The notes under the pieces are model-generated. The model ran no database searches. It was given only the letters and a program-made list of their open reading frames with translations, and was not told the origin of the DNA. DNA of 57,325 bases, taken from the NCBI GenBank assembly GCA_029204225.1, contig MU833364.1:1-57325 (forward strand). The letters run 5' to 3'. This stretch comes from Diphasiastrum complanatum (Eukaryota; Streptophyta; Lycopodiopsida; Lycopodiales; Lycopodiaceae). The translations under genes and the position numbers were made by a program. Numbering within the stretch: position 1 is the first letter of the stretch; the number at the start of each line of letters is the position of its first letter. Below are positions 33,824-48,040 of this stretch, one piece after another.

Positions 33824-36800
33824 ACATGAATAAGGTCCACCCACAATGAAGATATGCTTAGCTAGGCTTTGTTTTGCGTGTTAGGGTACTTTATGTAATC
33901 ACTAGAAGCCTGGGAATATAGAATAGAAGTGTTTGTTGCAAAAAGAAAAAAGGCATATACATAAGAGAGAATAAAAAGCTCAATGTGCATGATTGCACAA
34001 TTATTGGTCAAAGCTCTTAAATAACTAGCAAAGCATGCTTAAATTTGCCAAATATTGTAATAAAATATCCTATGATGAGATTAAGCACATCTTAATTTTT
34101 CATACTTGTAGATATAGGATCTTGAAAAATAGTAAGAAAGTCTATGATCTAGGAAAACTGTATCATTATCTAAGAAAATATGAAGTGGAAGACTATAATT
34201 TACTTTGTTTTGCCCAAAAAAAGGTAAAATATGCAATAAACTTTGATCACTTTACTATTTATTTATTTGTCTTATGAAATGGCATAATCATTGTACACTT
34301 GATGCATCTGTCTAAAGCTATTTATGGTGAGTTTGGGCATGAAAGACTAGTTCTTAGGACCAAGTGATTGGCCTATTTGGAGAAAAAACTTTCAATAAGC
34401 ATGTGTTCTTATACATAAAGTTCCAAATCAACTCAATATATGGAAAATAATAATCTTATTGTTCTTACAAAAATATTATAGACAGCTTTGTTCACGTGGT
34501 TGATATCCATTCGAGATCATACTATGAAGTGACTTGTCTAGTAGACATTATCCTTAACAATGATGCAAACCAAATTATCTAAGTATGAGTGGAAGTGAGT
34601 ACATTCAACTAACATCAAATATGTTCCAATAGATTTTTCCTTTTTTGACTTAATGTCTCTATCATCAACATTGATGGTAACACTTTATTTGACTAAAAAC
34701 TACAACATATAATCATGGATACAAAATTCATGTGATTTCAACAAAAACAACACCATAGCTAGTGGGGAGGCTCTAGTGTCTACTATGTTTACAACACGTA
34801 TGATGCTTTGGGAATGTTTAATTTGAATTACAAAAAAGTTCATATTTTGTTTTATGTTATTTCTAATTCTACTACAAGTCACTATATTTTTAATAATTTG
34901 AACAATTTTTTCATATATTTGAGGAATTCTATGTAGATATTGATAGAAAAAATAGCCTTATCTAAGAACCATGTAGCTAAAGAGCATGTGGGCAAATAAT
35001 TTCTTTCTTTGCATTAATGAAAGTTATATTCCATTTATATTCATATGAACATACGAGATCTTGAAAGATAATACTTCTAAGTATATATGGTTGGAAAGAT
35101 GGGTCTCATCAAAGAATTTTATTACTTTAAACCTTCCAAATCAATTAATATGATAACTTCAAAGCTCATACACACAATACCATTTTCTAGAAAATTGGCC
35201 TATTAAGAAACCATGCTATCATCATCATCATCATCATCATCCAAAAGACTATTTTAAAAGACTTGCATCCACAAAAATAGTGCTACCACATACAAAGTCT
35301 TTGAATAAAAAGAGAACTTTGACCAATTATCACTACAACTATTTTGGGTGGTTTAATTTTTCAAGCTTAATTGCAATCACATAATTGTTATGCATATTAT
35401 GGTAGTAATAATGAGATTTTTTATCAAAGTTTTACTACTTTCTACTTAGAAATGTGGGTATACTTGTTGTGATGCCCAAAGAGGTTTACAAAGCTTTAAC
35501 ATATGAAAAAGGTAGGTCAAATATTCAATAAATGTTCTTTCTACTACCATAGGTTCTTAAGAAGGCCAACCACCCATAATTATTATAATAGCTTTTTGTG
35601 AGTGCCACACAAATCATTTTTTTTTAGTATTAAGCTTGAAAACATAGCGAAATTGTAGATATAAACCATTGCAAAGATAAAAGGAGCCTACATGAATAGG
35701 TTCTCAAGAAGGACAACTATAAACAAATACTGCAAGAGCATTTCAAAAGTGTCACAATAATAGTTTTCTTAAGAAGCATGGAAAGATATAAATGTTGTGG
35801 ATTGTAATCCAATGCTAAGGTAATAATGAGCTTACATCAGTTTATTTTTCTCAATTTTGTTACAAAAAAACTCCTATGACTTCTATTAATTAGCTTAGAT
35901 AATGTGAACATTGATTAATAATACTCCAATTTCTACTCAATTACATCTAATTGAAAGTTGGAATTGTGCTTAGAAGCATGTGTTTGGTTTATATGCTCCC
36001 TCTTTTAATCTTAATGGTGGTTCCAATTGGATTGTTTTGGTGCTTCACCAAACTTAACATATGCATAGTTTATACTAGGCAAAATTTACACAATTCAATA
36101 TGTAGAAGAAGATCAAATCTAGGTTATGAATAAAGTACATGAGACCTTTGTTAGCTAGAATCTATCTCTTTCATTTATGACTAGGAATGTTTGCAAGTGT
36201 ACCAAAACAGACAGAATGAAGGGGGTCGCAAACAAGAAAGGAGCTAGCCAACATGTGCTTTGGGAGTTTGTTTGAAAACCACATATGAGCAACATTGAGC
36301 CATTTCAAATCATAATAATTAAGACTTCTATACAAAAAGAAATGAGGTTGTAGCAACGCATCCCCTCCAAGATATTACTTTTCAAGCTAAAAAACAGTAC
36401 CAAATATTTTCTCTTCAAACTTTATGATTCCCTTATAGAAGAGATAAAGTGAAGGTGCATTTCTCTATGACATAGAATCACAACCAATGGAGAAACCACT
36501 TCTAAAGAAGTGTGCCTAAACATATTGACTTTTTATTTCATCCTGTTTTATTTTTTTCTACAACAATGGAGAATATCATCTCCACTTTTTTGATATATCT
36601 ATACATTGGACAATCAATAACTTAGATAAAATATATAGAATCAACATATTAAAAAAAAACTCATATCAGCTCATAACTATAGATGAGAGGATTGCAACCA
36701 CAGTTATTTTTGTAGATTTTGCATAATGTCTTGTATTTTTGCAAACTGTTATGAATTTCTTGTATTTTTGCACATTGTGCATAATCCCTTGTATTTAGGC

Positions 36801-37060
36801 AAACTATGCAAATTCTCTTATATTTATGAAGTTTATGCCAAACTCCGTGTATTTTTATAGATTGTCAAAAAAATCGAGTAAATCTGCAAACTTGATAGCT
36901 GCTGATTAAAATATAGAATTAGGTGAGAATTCTAACACATGGTATTCTTCTTTTCGGTCTACGGATCACGACAATTGAAATTCAAGATCATCTCTCTTCT
37001 GTGTCGGGTCTTCTAGATCTTTATTCTGTGTGAAGAATTGCCAAAAATTGGCAAATCTAG
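33824..37060. other. Three kilobases with no gene recognised
   Basis: Strongly AT-rich; frames are short and biased. A (ATC)n run lies at 35217-35240. Near 36720-36850 a phrase close to cttgtatttttgca repeats four times with 30-60 base spacing. Nothing else stands out. Confidence 0.5.
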
Positions 37061-37729
37061 CTTGATAAAAAAACCATGTAGAATAGTGTAAATTGTGTAC
37101 ACAAGTGGGTCCCACACATGTGAGGCCATGATGCCACGTGGAAAACCCATCCTAATGTAGGTTAGGTCAAGTCAAGAGAGTTGGTCATGTCTATTTGGTG
37201 GTCATCCCTACTTTAAGGACCTACACCTAAGTTTAAGGTGAAAATTTGACCAACTAGCTACCTGCCAAGCATAACTCTAGGATCTAGGCTAGGGTTTCAT
37301 TTTAGGTCAAGTAGAGTGAGTTAACTTCCTTATTACATGCTGGAAATCCACCTAACTTTAAGAAGGAAGTCGAATTTGCTATGTATTTCCTCTCTCCATA
37401 GTGAGAAGAAAGAAAATTTTTGGAGCTCATTGGCAATCTCAAGCTAGTTCACTATGTACATTGAGTTTTTGTGATCCAAATGAAACCAAATCAATTTCTA
37501 CTTGTTTTTCAGGTTGAAGGCCGTACTACAGCATGTAGTACACACGTGTGGGCTCGGATTTCAATGTTTATCAATACTTTTGATTGTTAATGCTTGTTGT
37601 TTGTCAAATTGCCAATCTAGATCAACTCTTGTGTGTCTAGTTTTTTGATAGATTGTTAAGCAAGCATCCAATCACTCTTGTGGATCTTTTGTAGATCCAT
37701 TTATGGTCCTAAATTACAGTACTTTCACA
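37061..37729 (+). mobile_element. Probable copia LTR (3' edge defined, 5' edge uncertain)
   Basis: The right edge is fixed by ctttcaca immediately followed by a primer-binding site at 37730. The left edge is a guess: tgtagaatag near 37077 would give an LTR of about 650 bases. No second copy is seen in the window. Confidence 0.45.
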
Positions 37730-37742
37730 TGGTATTAGAGCC
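37730..37742 (+). other. Primer-binding site for initiator tRNA-Met
   Basis: tggtattagagcc matches the copia primer-binding site (TGGTATCAGAGCC) with one change and directly follows a CA dinucleotide, as at an LTR end. Confidence 0.85.
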
Positions 37743-38387
37743 AAGTACAAGAGCATAAGCCATTGATCTAATGCAAATCCATTTTTAGCAAGTTTTGGTG
37801 CTAAAAGCTAGTATTGAGAGGGCAAGCTAGAATCTTGATTTTGGTGAGGAGATTTGATCCCAAACTTGGTAGGGGTTTAAATCCGTACTATCCACATGTG
37901 TGGGCACCTCTGAACCTGCATTTAATGCATGGTATTCATTTGATCCAAAAAAAATTCAATTTGTGCGCTATTGGTGTAATTTTTGGTGGAGATCTTGGGA
38001 TAATCTACCAAGATCATTTGCCATTGATTAGATTTGAATTTGTTTCATGGAATCTAATTAATCTAGGCTGAGTTCAAGTCCTATTAAGGTTAAAAACAGG
38101 TCTTGAAAGTAAACCAAGAAGGAAGGAAGAGATTAAGTCATTTTTTTGTCCAAAAATAGCCAAAATTGGCAAGATTTGATTGTAAATAGATTTCACATCA
38201 TCTTATCTTCATTCCAACTTTGTGAGGGAGTGCTAGAACTGAGATTATAAGTCCATTTGTTGGATTAGAAATCTAATTTGAGTGAAAAACTACAAGAGAG
38301 AGACCTTAGTGAGTTTCTAGAGACAATCAAATCCATTTCTTGGCAAGATTTGTTTGAAAGTAGTTTTCGCTTCATCTTATCTTCATT
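37743..38387 (+). mobile_element. Copia leader, with repeat copy 2 and a partial third copy
   Basis: The leader follows the primer-binding site. Its segment 38166-38342 matches the leader at 32166-32345, which there leads into gag. Here gag is absent. Instead the leader motif restarts (ggcaagatttgtttgaaag to catcttatcttcattc, about 38343-38387) and then breaks into the tnp2-type transposase on the opposite strand. So the element was cut just before gag, with a partial leader duplication at the junction. Confidence 0.72.
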
Positions 38388-40341
<1,954 letters not shown>

Positions 40342-41840
40342 ACTAAATGTTGTGTGTCTAGGTGTTTCTTCTTAATCTAGTGAACCATCCAGCTTGCCAG
40401 TACAACCATTAACATTTTCAAATGTATTTTGTATCATCCTTTGTAACTGCATATCAAGAGAATTTACGGACACGTCATTTTCAGATTTTCCCTTCGGATA
40501 TATTTCTCCTTTGACTCTTTATAGTTGGAGTCCTGTGTTGTTGGCAAAAAGTATGAGATTTAAGAGACAGAAGCAAACCACATGTTATGAAATTCCTACC
40601 AATTCACATATACACGAAGAACTGTCAAGCAATCTTTTAGTATTATGACATGTACATCCAAGTAATTTGTACATGACTTTCATATTCGTCCACTTCACCG
40701 ATATTTGCTTATAAACTAAACATAAAAAGTTTGCAAGTTATTAAGAATATGCATGCACGTAATCTAAAATCACATCACAGAGGTATATCAACTCAATTCT
40801 GGCCATCATGTGATGGAGTATAGCATTAGAATATACTATCAGGAGACGAATGATAAAGACATGTACAAGACGATTTAGAAAAGTTAGTAAAAGGTTTTTC
40901 ACAAAAGGCCATCAAAAATCAAATGCTTAATTTCTAAAATCAATAACATACCATGTTTCTAGTACATTAATAATGCATAGTTTAGTATAATACCTTTGCA
41001 TTATCCTCTGTTTTTTTTTTATATATTGACCAGCCTCTTCTCAGCAAATGCTTTTCAATTACATCAAGGGACATAAATCCCAGGCCTCTACAATTGGCAC
41101 ATGGGCAAGGAACCATGGTCACACCTCGTCTGACATCATCCTCTCTAATCTTCTCAAATGACCAATCATGCGCAACATTTGCTCCATGATCTACTCCATA
41201 GAAAGAAAATCAATACTTTTATAAAATGTGTAAAAAACCTAAACAAAAAACATGCCTACCAACACAAGTACATAACAAGAAACTTTTCATTGTCTTAACT
41301 ACACATCTAGTTAAAAAAAATTTAGAAATAAATGCTTCACCCTCTGGTATTGCATGGTTCCGACTAGCTCACACTGTAAGCCCCTTATTATGAGAAGAAG
41401 ACATAAGAGCAGTTGGGTACTTAATTCGGGGGGGGGATTGCCCCCTCTGGATGAGGTGCAGGGGCATCGCGGCTTGGCGGGGGTTCAGGGGTAGCTCCCC
41501 CATACCTACGGTATGACTTGTATGTGTAAGGAAAAACCGATGTCTGTAAGAAAAGCCCTATCTCATAAAATTTTGTATGACATTGCTAGATGCGAGACAA
41601 TGATTATAGATATATGTAAGTACCTGATGTATCTTCAACATTTTCCTTTCCTTGTTCTTCCATTCCACTAGCAGGTGCATTCTTTTGAAATGTAGAATCT
41701 CCACCCAAATTGTGATAACACCACATCGATTTGAAATTACAATTCAAGAAAAGTCGATTCGCCACAACATTCGGAGAATAGCTACGCTACACGACCCAAT
41801 TTTTTTTCTAGTCCGCGTCCATTAAGTTCTGCGGATCGAC
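40342..41840. other. No clear gene; possible tnp2 upstream sequence
   Basis: This lies upstream of the tnp2-type N-terminus on the minus strand and may hold decayed 5' exons. A frame near 41040-41210 carries Cys/His-rich text on the minus strand, but nothing firm. A G/C-rich patch at 41428-41505 contrasts sharply with the AT-rich flanks. Confidence 0.4.
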
Positions 41841-41846
41841 TAAATG

Positions 41847-42056
41847 TTTGACGCTACCAGCGTCGAATATGTAGTCTATTTCCAGAATCTCATCGACTAT
41901 ATGTTCGATGCTAGCAACGTCGAGCATATGGTCGATTTCCAGATTAAAATAGACTATATGCTCGACGCTGCTAGCGTCGAGCATATAGTTGTTATGATTC
42001 TAGAAATCAACTATATGTTCTATGCTGCTAGCGTCAAACATATAGTCGATCTACAT
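41847..42056. repeat. Four tandem hairpin units of about 50 bases
   Basis: Four imperfect direct units each contain an inverted repeat of the form atgttcgacgct...agcgtcgaacat. The third is a near-perfect palindrome at 41953-41989: 17-base arms beginning actatatgctcgacgct with a gct loop. The others have one to several mismatches. The units are separated by gatttccagaatc-type spacers. A plus-strand frame through it repeats a 17-residue MFDAxSVEH-type unit, probably only a consequence of the DNA repeat. Confidence 0.85.
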
Positions 42057-42943
42057 AACTTAATGGATTGGACGATTTCTACTCATTTCTATTTTCAATT
42101 TTTGAGCGCGAGGAGGAGAATATTTTTGTGCCTAGCGGTGGGCGGAGCTGCTCTCTATGTCTCTTCTAATGATACTTGATTCTTCTGTTGCTTTTTTTGC
42201 ATAGCCAAAGCTCTCTACCTTTTCACCATAGCTAGGGCTTGGAGAAAAAGTTGAGCATTGGAACAAAAGGTGAGCACCATAGCCAACATTCAAAAAGTTT
42301 ACTAGTTTTTCTTTGATACATTTATGTTTATTGTTGTTTATGTTCTTTTGTCACATCTAAAAGCTCTTTACTTTCTCACCATAGCCAAGGCTTGAGCAAA
42401 AAGTTGAGCATTGGACACAAAGGTAAGCACCTAACTCCAATGATGGGGAGTCCATTGAGTCTCCCATCGTGCTAAAGAGATTAAAAAATAAAAGAGGAAC
42501 AAAAGCAATGATGAGAAAACAAAACATTTTTTGTGCTAATCCAACCCTAGATGATTGTGCCAGGGAAGATGCAATTGACAAGGCCGTTGACACGACCTTG
42601 GATGATTGCCCAGGGAAGAAGCGATTGACATGGCCGCTAACGCCACCTTGGATAATTGCCCCATGGAAAAAGTTGTTGACAAAGAAAATTATAATGCTAG
42701 CAAACAAGAGAGAAAATTGATTAGACGTGCTCAAAATCTTAATGAAGGTTCCATTTTTGTTAAGGTTATTGATGGACACCCTACTGGAATACATAAAGAT
42801 AGATTTGCACAGTCATTTGGCTCTTCGATGAAGGCCAAGTTGGATCTACATTATCCAACAATTAGAGATGTGCCAAAGGTGCAAATCGAGGCTATTTGTC
42901 AAGTATTGCTGGTACTACTCCACTTTTATTTGAATCTTATATA

Positions 42944-42946
<3 letters not shown>

Positions 42947-42986
<40 letters not shown>
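42947..42986. repeat. (TG)n microsatellite
   Basis: Twenty TG units in intron 1 of the plus Transposase_24-like copy. Confidence 0.95.
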
Positions 42987-42988
<2 letters not shown>

Positions 42989-42994
42989 TTTCAA

Positions 42995-42997
<3 letters not shown>

Positions 42998-43063
<66 letters not shown>
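42998..43063. repeat. (GA)n microsatellite
   Basis: About 33 GA units, 12 bases after the (TG)n run in the same intron. Confidence 0.95.
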
Positions 43064-43067
<4 letters not shown>

Positions 43068-44087
43068 ATGAATTTTATTTCATATCATAGGCATAATATG
43101 ATTGCCAGTTTTCATCAAAGTACTTCAAGGACAAATTGTCGTCCATTTTTCGTTCATTGAGACATAGACTCAAGAACGACATTGATAGAGCAGAGGCAGA
43201 GAATTTGACGCCAAAATGTCCTGAGTGGATGGAAAAGGAGAGATGGCAGCTTCTACGTCAATACTTAAAAAGCAAAACTTTCCAAGTTGTATTCCACTTT
43301 TTTGTTTTATCTATGTATTTTAAAACCAAAATTTGACTTGAATGCTTTGTCATCTCTAGTTAGTGCATGATTTATTTATTCTACTATTGACTTATTATTC
43401 ATTTGCTTGATATGTGTACAATAATTTGCTTAGAAATTGAGTCAGCAAAACAAGATCAACAGAGCAAAACAACAAAAGATGCCGAATGTTGGTTGAGCTG
43501 GATATGCAGGCATCAATATGAGACTGGTATGTGTGTACACAACAAAACTTGCATTTGTATACTCCGATATGCGAAACCTCTTTTTTCATGATGTCATTTG
43601 TTTTTGTCTATTGTTGAGTGCCAAATTTCAGGCACAAGAAAAAAAATAGGGCTCCAACTGTTGCCGAGATATATGTGGATGCTCATACCAATAAGGGTTT
43701 TGGCAAACTAAAAGCAGGCGAGTTGGATCTTGACCTGGCTAAGACTTTGAAGGTAACACCTAACATGAAATATATTTACATATATTTTTTAAATGGTTTA
43801 AATGCATTAAATTTTATAAAATGTAATGATGAACATGTATATGATTCATCATGTAAATTTGATTAGCTATGTTTTTTTTTGTGAAGAACAAAGATTTATT
43901 TACGCCAGGAACAAATTCTGATGAGAAAGTAATGAAGATTCTAGAAGAAAATAGTCGGGGACGAAAGAGAGTAAGAGGCCTAAGTGTCTATAGAAAAGAG
44001 ATGCAATATTCTTCCCAAGTAGATGAAAGGAGGAAGGAGATAGAGAGACAAAGTGAAGAAATGGAAAAACTCCGAAAGACTGTATAG

Positions 44088-44582
44088 ATACCTATCTTTC
44101 CTTTTGTCATTTGAAGCAGCCTCCCCTTTATCTTGCCCTTTAGACCACTTGCTTTTGATTTTGCCCTTGATGAACATAGCCTTTTCTCCAACTTGAGATG
44201 TTGATGAAGATCCACCTTTTGCTTGAAGCCTATATTCTTCATTGATCAAGATCTCTTAAAGATCCATCAAACTTGGCAAAGTTTTTTGAATAGAAAGACT
44301 TTGTACAATGTTAGCATGAGCATCCAACAAACCATTAAGAATAACTTGAACAAGCTCTCCTTCGTTAATGATTTCATCAATGCAAGCCAACTCATCATTC
44401 AAAGCTCTTACTCTCAAAACAAAAGTATTTGGACTTTCTTCACTCTTTTGCAAACATTGAAAGATTTGTCTTCTTAGATTCAACACTCTAGAAGTAGACT
44501 TGGATTCATAAAGCTTCCCAAGCCTCACTTGATGAACTACACTTACCAACTTCCTTGAGAAGTTCATTGGGGACCTTGGCAT
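44088..44582 (-). pseudogene. Ty1/copia gag fragment (family A)
   Basis: Minus frames at 44582-44256 and 44249-43980 contain KLYESKSTSRVLNLRRQIF, EESPNTFVLRVRALNDELAC and EEYRLQAKGGSSST, the middle and late gag of family A. Homology ends at about 44088, where a KDR-type Lys-rich stretch meets the Transposase_24-like exon. N-terminal gag is missing. A stop after SLMDL separates the two frames. The upstream edge (near 44580) is close to the point in gag where the 57 kb copy is also cut. Confidence 0.86.
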
Positions 44583-44689
44583 TTTGCAAGTAAGTCACCT
44601 ACGAGTTTTGCGAGTTTTGGTTTCGACAAGCTACTAAAAAAAGAAGGCACGTGGTGTGCTATGTTTTCTATTACACTACAATTAGATGC

Positions 44690-45281
44690 ACAAAATGCCA
44701 CCCAACATGCCTTGAATCCACGATCACATTAATACTTATATCTTATTGATTAGTATTGTTTTTGTGGTACATAGCTTGTCAGAGATGGGGTACATTTATC
44801 TCCCTAGATAATATTTGAAATAACTTAGAAATAGTGAGATGTGGTTGATGCATAACCATGTTGTTGTCAATGTCCAATCCTAGAATGCCAACCAACATGT
44901 CTTGAATTCACAATCACACTAATATTTATATCTTGTTGATCTATATTCTTTTCGTTTTTTTTGTAGTGTTTAGGGTCAAAGTACACAAGTAAACTTCTTT
45001 CATCATGCTAAAACATAACAGATGGACGAGCTGAATGCCATAATTAAAAATTGCAACTAATTAACACCGACAATAGCAGAATGGCTAATATTCCAAACTA
45101 GGTCAAGAAATACATTTAAAGTCAATGACTCACAACAATGGTATTCCATTTTTTCATCACACAAGACTCAGAGCTTGTTAGAGATGTGGCACATGTCTCT
45201 CCCTAGATAATACTTGAAATAACTCAGAAATAGTGAGATGTGGTTGATGCATAACCATGTTGTTGTCAATGTCCAACCCCA
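44690..45281. repeat. Direct duplication split by a 209-base insertion
   Basis: Unit 1 (44694-44880) and unit 2 (44884-45279) share aatgccaaccaacatg-type, gagatgtggttgatgcataa and gttgttgtcaatgtccaa. Offsets jump from 190 to 399 bases inside unit 2, so a segment of about 209 bases (roughly 44955-45170) was gained there or lost from unit 1. No coding content. Confidence 0.75.
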
Positions 45282-45449
45282 GAACAACAATCTAGATAAA
45301 GTACAAGTACTTGCAAGGTGTAAATTTTTCTCTCCTTGTGCCTCTCACAAAATCCTCACAAGTGCAGCTTGGAGATTCTTGGATCGTAACCACGTACATG
45401 TTTCCATTTGGATTTGTTGTGAAACTCTGCACATGAAAAGAAACTTCTC

Positions 45450-47653
45450 AATTTTTAACCTTGACATCCTCTTTAACAATGCATGCCCTCATTTCAATAG
45501 CTCTTGCAATTCTCTCCTTTGTAGCAACAAAAATTGAGTGTCTTCTTCTGGTTTTTCCTTTTTGCGAAGGAGTTGCAAATTCTTCCATGTTTGGGCCTGT
45601 CTGTTGCCCATCAAATGGGCATGCTATTCTAGTTTCATGTTCTTCCATGCACTCCAGCATGTAGCCACCCTTGTTCAACATGTCTACCTCATCTTGGCTA
45701 AGGGATGTTCCAATAATGCTTACACACCATCTACCTTCATTTTTGGAGGGTACCATCACTATGTATTTATTCAGCTGCCACGTATGAGTGATATCAGTAG
45801 GACAGAACCACATATATTGCATTGTTTCACTGCTATTATACTGACGTCTACCAAAAAAACTAGGAGCAACAATGGTTTCTGTTGCTTTCCCTGTTGTCAG
45901 CAAAATACCGCGTTTCTTTCTACCATCCAGCATGCCCATATAAGTTATTTTACTGCCACTTGGTATGCGTCAGATAGTCCACATGGTCTTGTGCTTTGTC
46001 TCGGCACATTCACATATACAATATCGGACCTGTGGGAGACATTGACATCATCCTTTGTCCAATTAGCCACATGGCATTTTCTGGGAACACTCTTCTCATT
46101 GCCACTCAGAGTGGAAGAACCAGAAGACAATGATGCAAAATCAACAGCATCATGCACAAGATTGACAAATGGTTGCCCTTGCATGGTAGATGCTTTATTG
46201 GACGTTACTCTACTGATCAACTTTTCAAGGCTAGGCCCTATTCCTATGTGTTGACCTTTAGTGTAGGAAGCATATCGAGCACTTTGCAAAATGGCGTTGA
46301 CCAGATCGCCCACGCATGCATCATAGAGAGAGAATTGTGAACTATAGGCCTCAGCAGCAAGCCAACTACCATGCCGAGACTCTGACAAATTCACCATGGG
46401 CACATGGACAATATCATTGTCCTCAACCACCTACCAATCAATGGAGCACAAATTATGATGAGAATATATTATGTGCCACCAAGATAACCACTCTTCCAAT
46501 GCTGGTATTTGGCTAGAATATGCACCTCCTAATTGCCAGAAGGCCCTCACTATGTTGTACTTTGCATTGGCGTCAGTCATGTCCACTGCTAGTCTCCAAT
46601 CCTCACGTAGAAAAATATGTTTACCTCGTTTGTCTTGTATGATACATTGGTCTGTATGTTTCTTCAAACTATCTTTAAAATGAAAAAGACAAGACCACTC
46701 ACGTCCCTTCATGGGCACATCATCTCCGCTACCATAGATCTTACTGATAGTTTGCCCAATTGGCACCTGCTTCGTCTACCATAAACCCTCTAAAGTGTAC
46801 TAATTCCAAACCATGTTTTTGCATGACAACATTCAGCATTTTTCAAAACTTAACTTGCCCCTTTGTGTCTTCCACCTTCATCTCACAAAAGCTCTAGTCT
46901 GCAAGCTTTGTATACTGCACAAGGAAGTTCCAATTCTTAGATAGATAGCAATTGGTTAGAATGATACGAAAAGAAATCGTCCAATGGAATATACAGACCT
47001 AGAATCATAAACATGGGTTGCCATTGTGCTCCAGCCACGTATTCTTTTAACATGATCAAAACATAGCCATGAATGTTCCAACGCACCACCCTTCCACATT
47101 TTTTTAACAATAGTCACACCTGAAGCCGGCCCAACAGTAGACATCTTGAAGATAAAACATCTTTCATTATCAATATCTGAAACCTGCCCAGGGAACAAGG
47201 ATCCCTGGAAATAGTCATACTGGCACTTCTCTTTAAGTTTCAGAATGGAATCCACGGAATCCATGTTGGGTTGATTGTTGGTTTTGAAGTCATTTATCCA
47301 CTTTCTCAACCTGATATGATCCAGTGAAAGAACCATTCATTAGCACACAACAAAACATGCAGAATGTATGTAAAAAAAAAAACCGATAACGAAAACAATC
47401 CAAGTAGATAAATTTTTCTATACCACCTTCTTTGATTCGTCAAGGGTTGTATATGGTCCAACATAGCTGAAAATTTATCAGCATCTACCATCTCTATCGT
47501 AGAGCCATTTTTAGAGAGCAGTTGATTCATTATTAACTCCTTTGCAACCTCTTTTTCAATTTTCTTTTGTCCAACACTAGGCAATTTAGAAACTTGATCT
47601 TCAACCAAATTTTTGACAATATTCCGTGTATGCAAACATTCACCTTCAGTCAC
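45450..47653 (-). pseudogene. Spliced transposase-like gene with D...C-x2-H signature
   Basis: Exon 1 (47653-47427) and exon 2 (47310 to about 46999) splice well: donor after a codon for Arg, acceptor ATCAG, reading NQRR to LRKWINDF. A third exon opens at about 46914 after tgtgcag. Conserved-looking blocks are KCQYDYFQGSLFPG, SWLCFDHVKRIRGWSTMATH, HFRGFMVDEAGANW, GREWSCLFHFKDSLKKHTDQ, LSESRHGSWLAAEAYSSQFS and LSQDEVDMLNKGGYMLEC. An Asp in VDEAGANW followed about 30 residues later by C-x2-H (CLFH) is the pattern known from RNase-H-fold transposases such as MULE and hAT. Stops and frameshifts (near 46900, 46845, 46770, 46435 and 45940) kill it. Superfamily assignment is inference. A fragment of a relative lies at 16895-17350. 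Confidence 0.6.
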
Positions 47654-48040
47654 CTTGTTGGAAGTAGATCAGGTTTGTCAATGTTTGGCTAGATCTACTC
47701 ACGATGTGGTGTAGTATAGAGATGATCGTCCGCTTTCTAAGTTTCTACCAGGCTTCAGACAGAGTGCAAAAATAGAAAAACAATGATGAAAGCACTAAGG
47801 CTTATCCAACTAGTGCTCAAAATAGAAATGAACTCACTAAGATGACAAAATACAAAACCTTACTAAGGCTTACTCAACTAGCAAAGTGATTAAATTGAAT
47901 CCTAGATTAACACCCAAAGGGAATTAGAATGGAAGATTGTAGCTAATTAAGCCTCATCCATTTTTGCTTTGATATTATTGATGGTATTCTGCATGTTGGA
48001 TACCTTCAGTTGGAGCTGGTTTTGGAGGTGGGAGAGCATC

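Larger units (their letters stand above)
42469..44087 (+). pseudogene. Plant transposase Ptta/En/Spm type (Transposase_24), plus copy
   Basis: This is the inverted partner of 30545-32156, with nearly identical exons at 43121-43285, 43434-43526, 43632-43752 and 43887-44087. It also keeps exon 1 (about 42469-42902), which ends at EAICQ and a GT donor. Exon 1 carries three 17-residue repeats of the form TLDDCxREEAIDxA, with a one-base frameshift at the second. Other lesions are an in-frame TGA at 43494-43496 where the partner has Arg, and one extra A in an A-run near 43640 that shifts the frame. The gene is cut at about 44087 by copia gag sequence. The intron after exon 1 contains (TG)n and (GA)n runs. 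Confidence 0.85.

Noticed and set aside
35217-35240. (ATC)n run as a possible CRISPR or regulatory array
   Set aside because: A simple trinucleotide microsatellite with no spacers.
41844-42179. Repeat protein MFDAxSVEH
   Set aside because: The 17-residue periodicity follows from DNA hairpin repeats, and no homologue or gene context is seen.
45538-46254. 238-residue plus-strand frame
   Set aside because: Opposite strand of the transposase-like gene; no domain and an unlikely composition.
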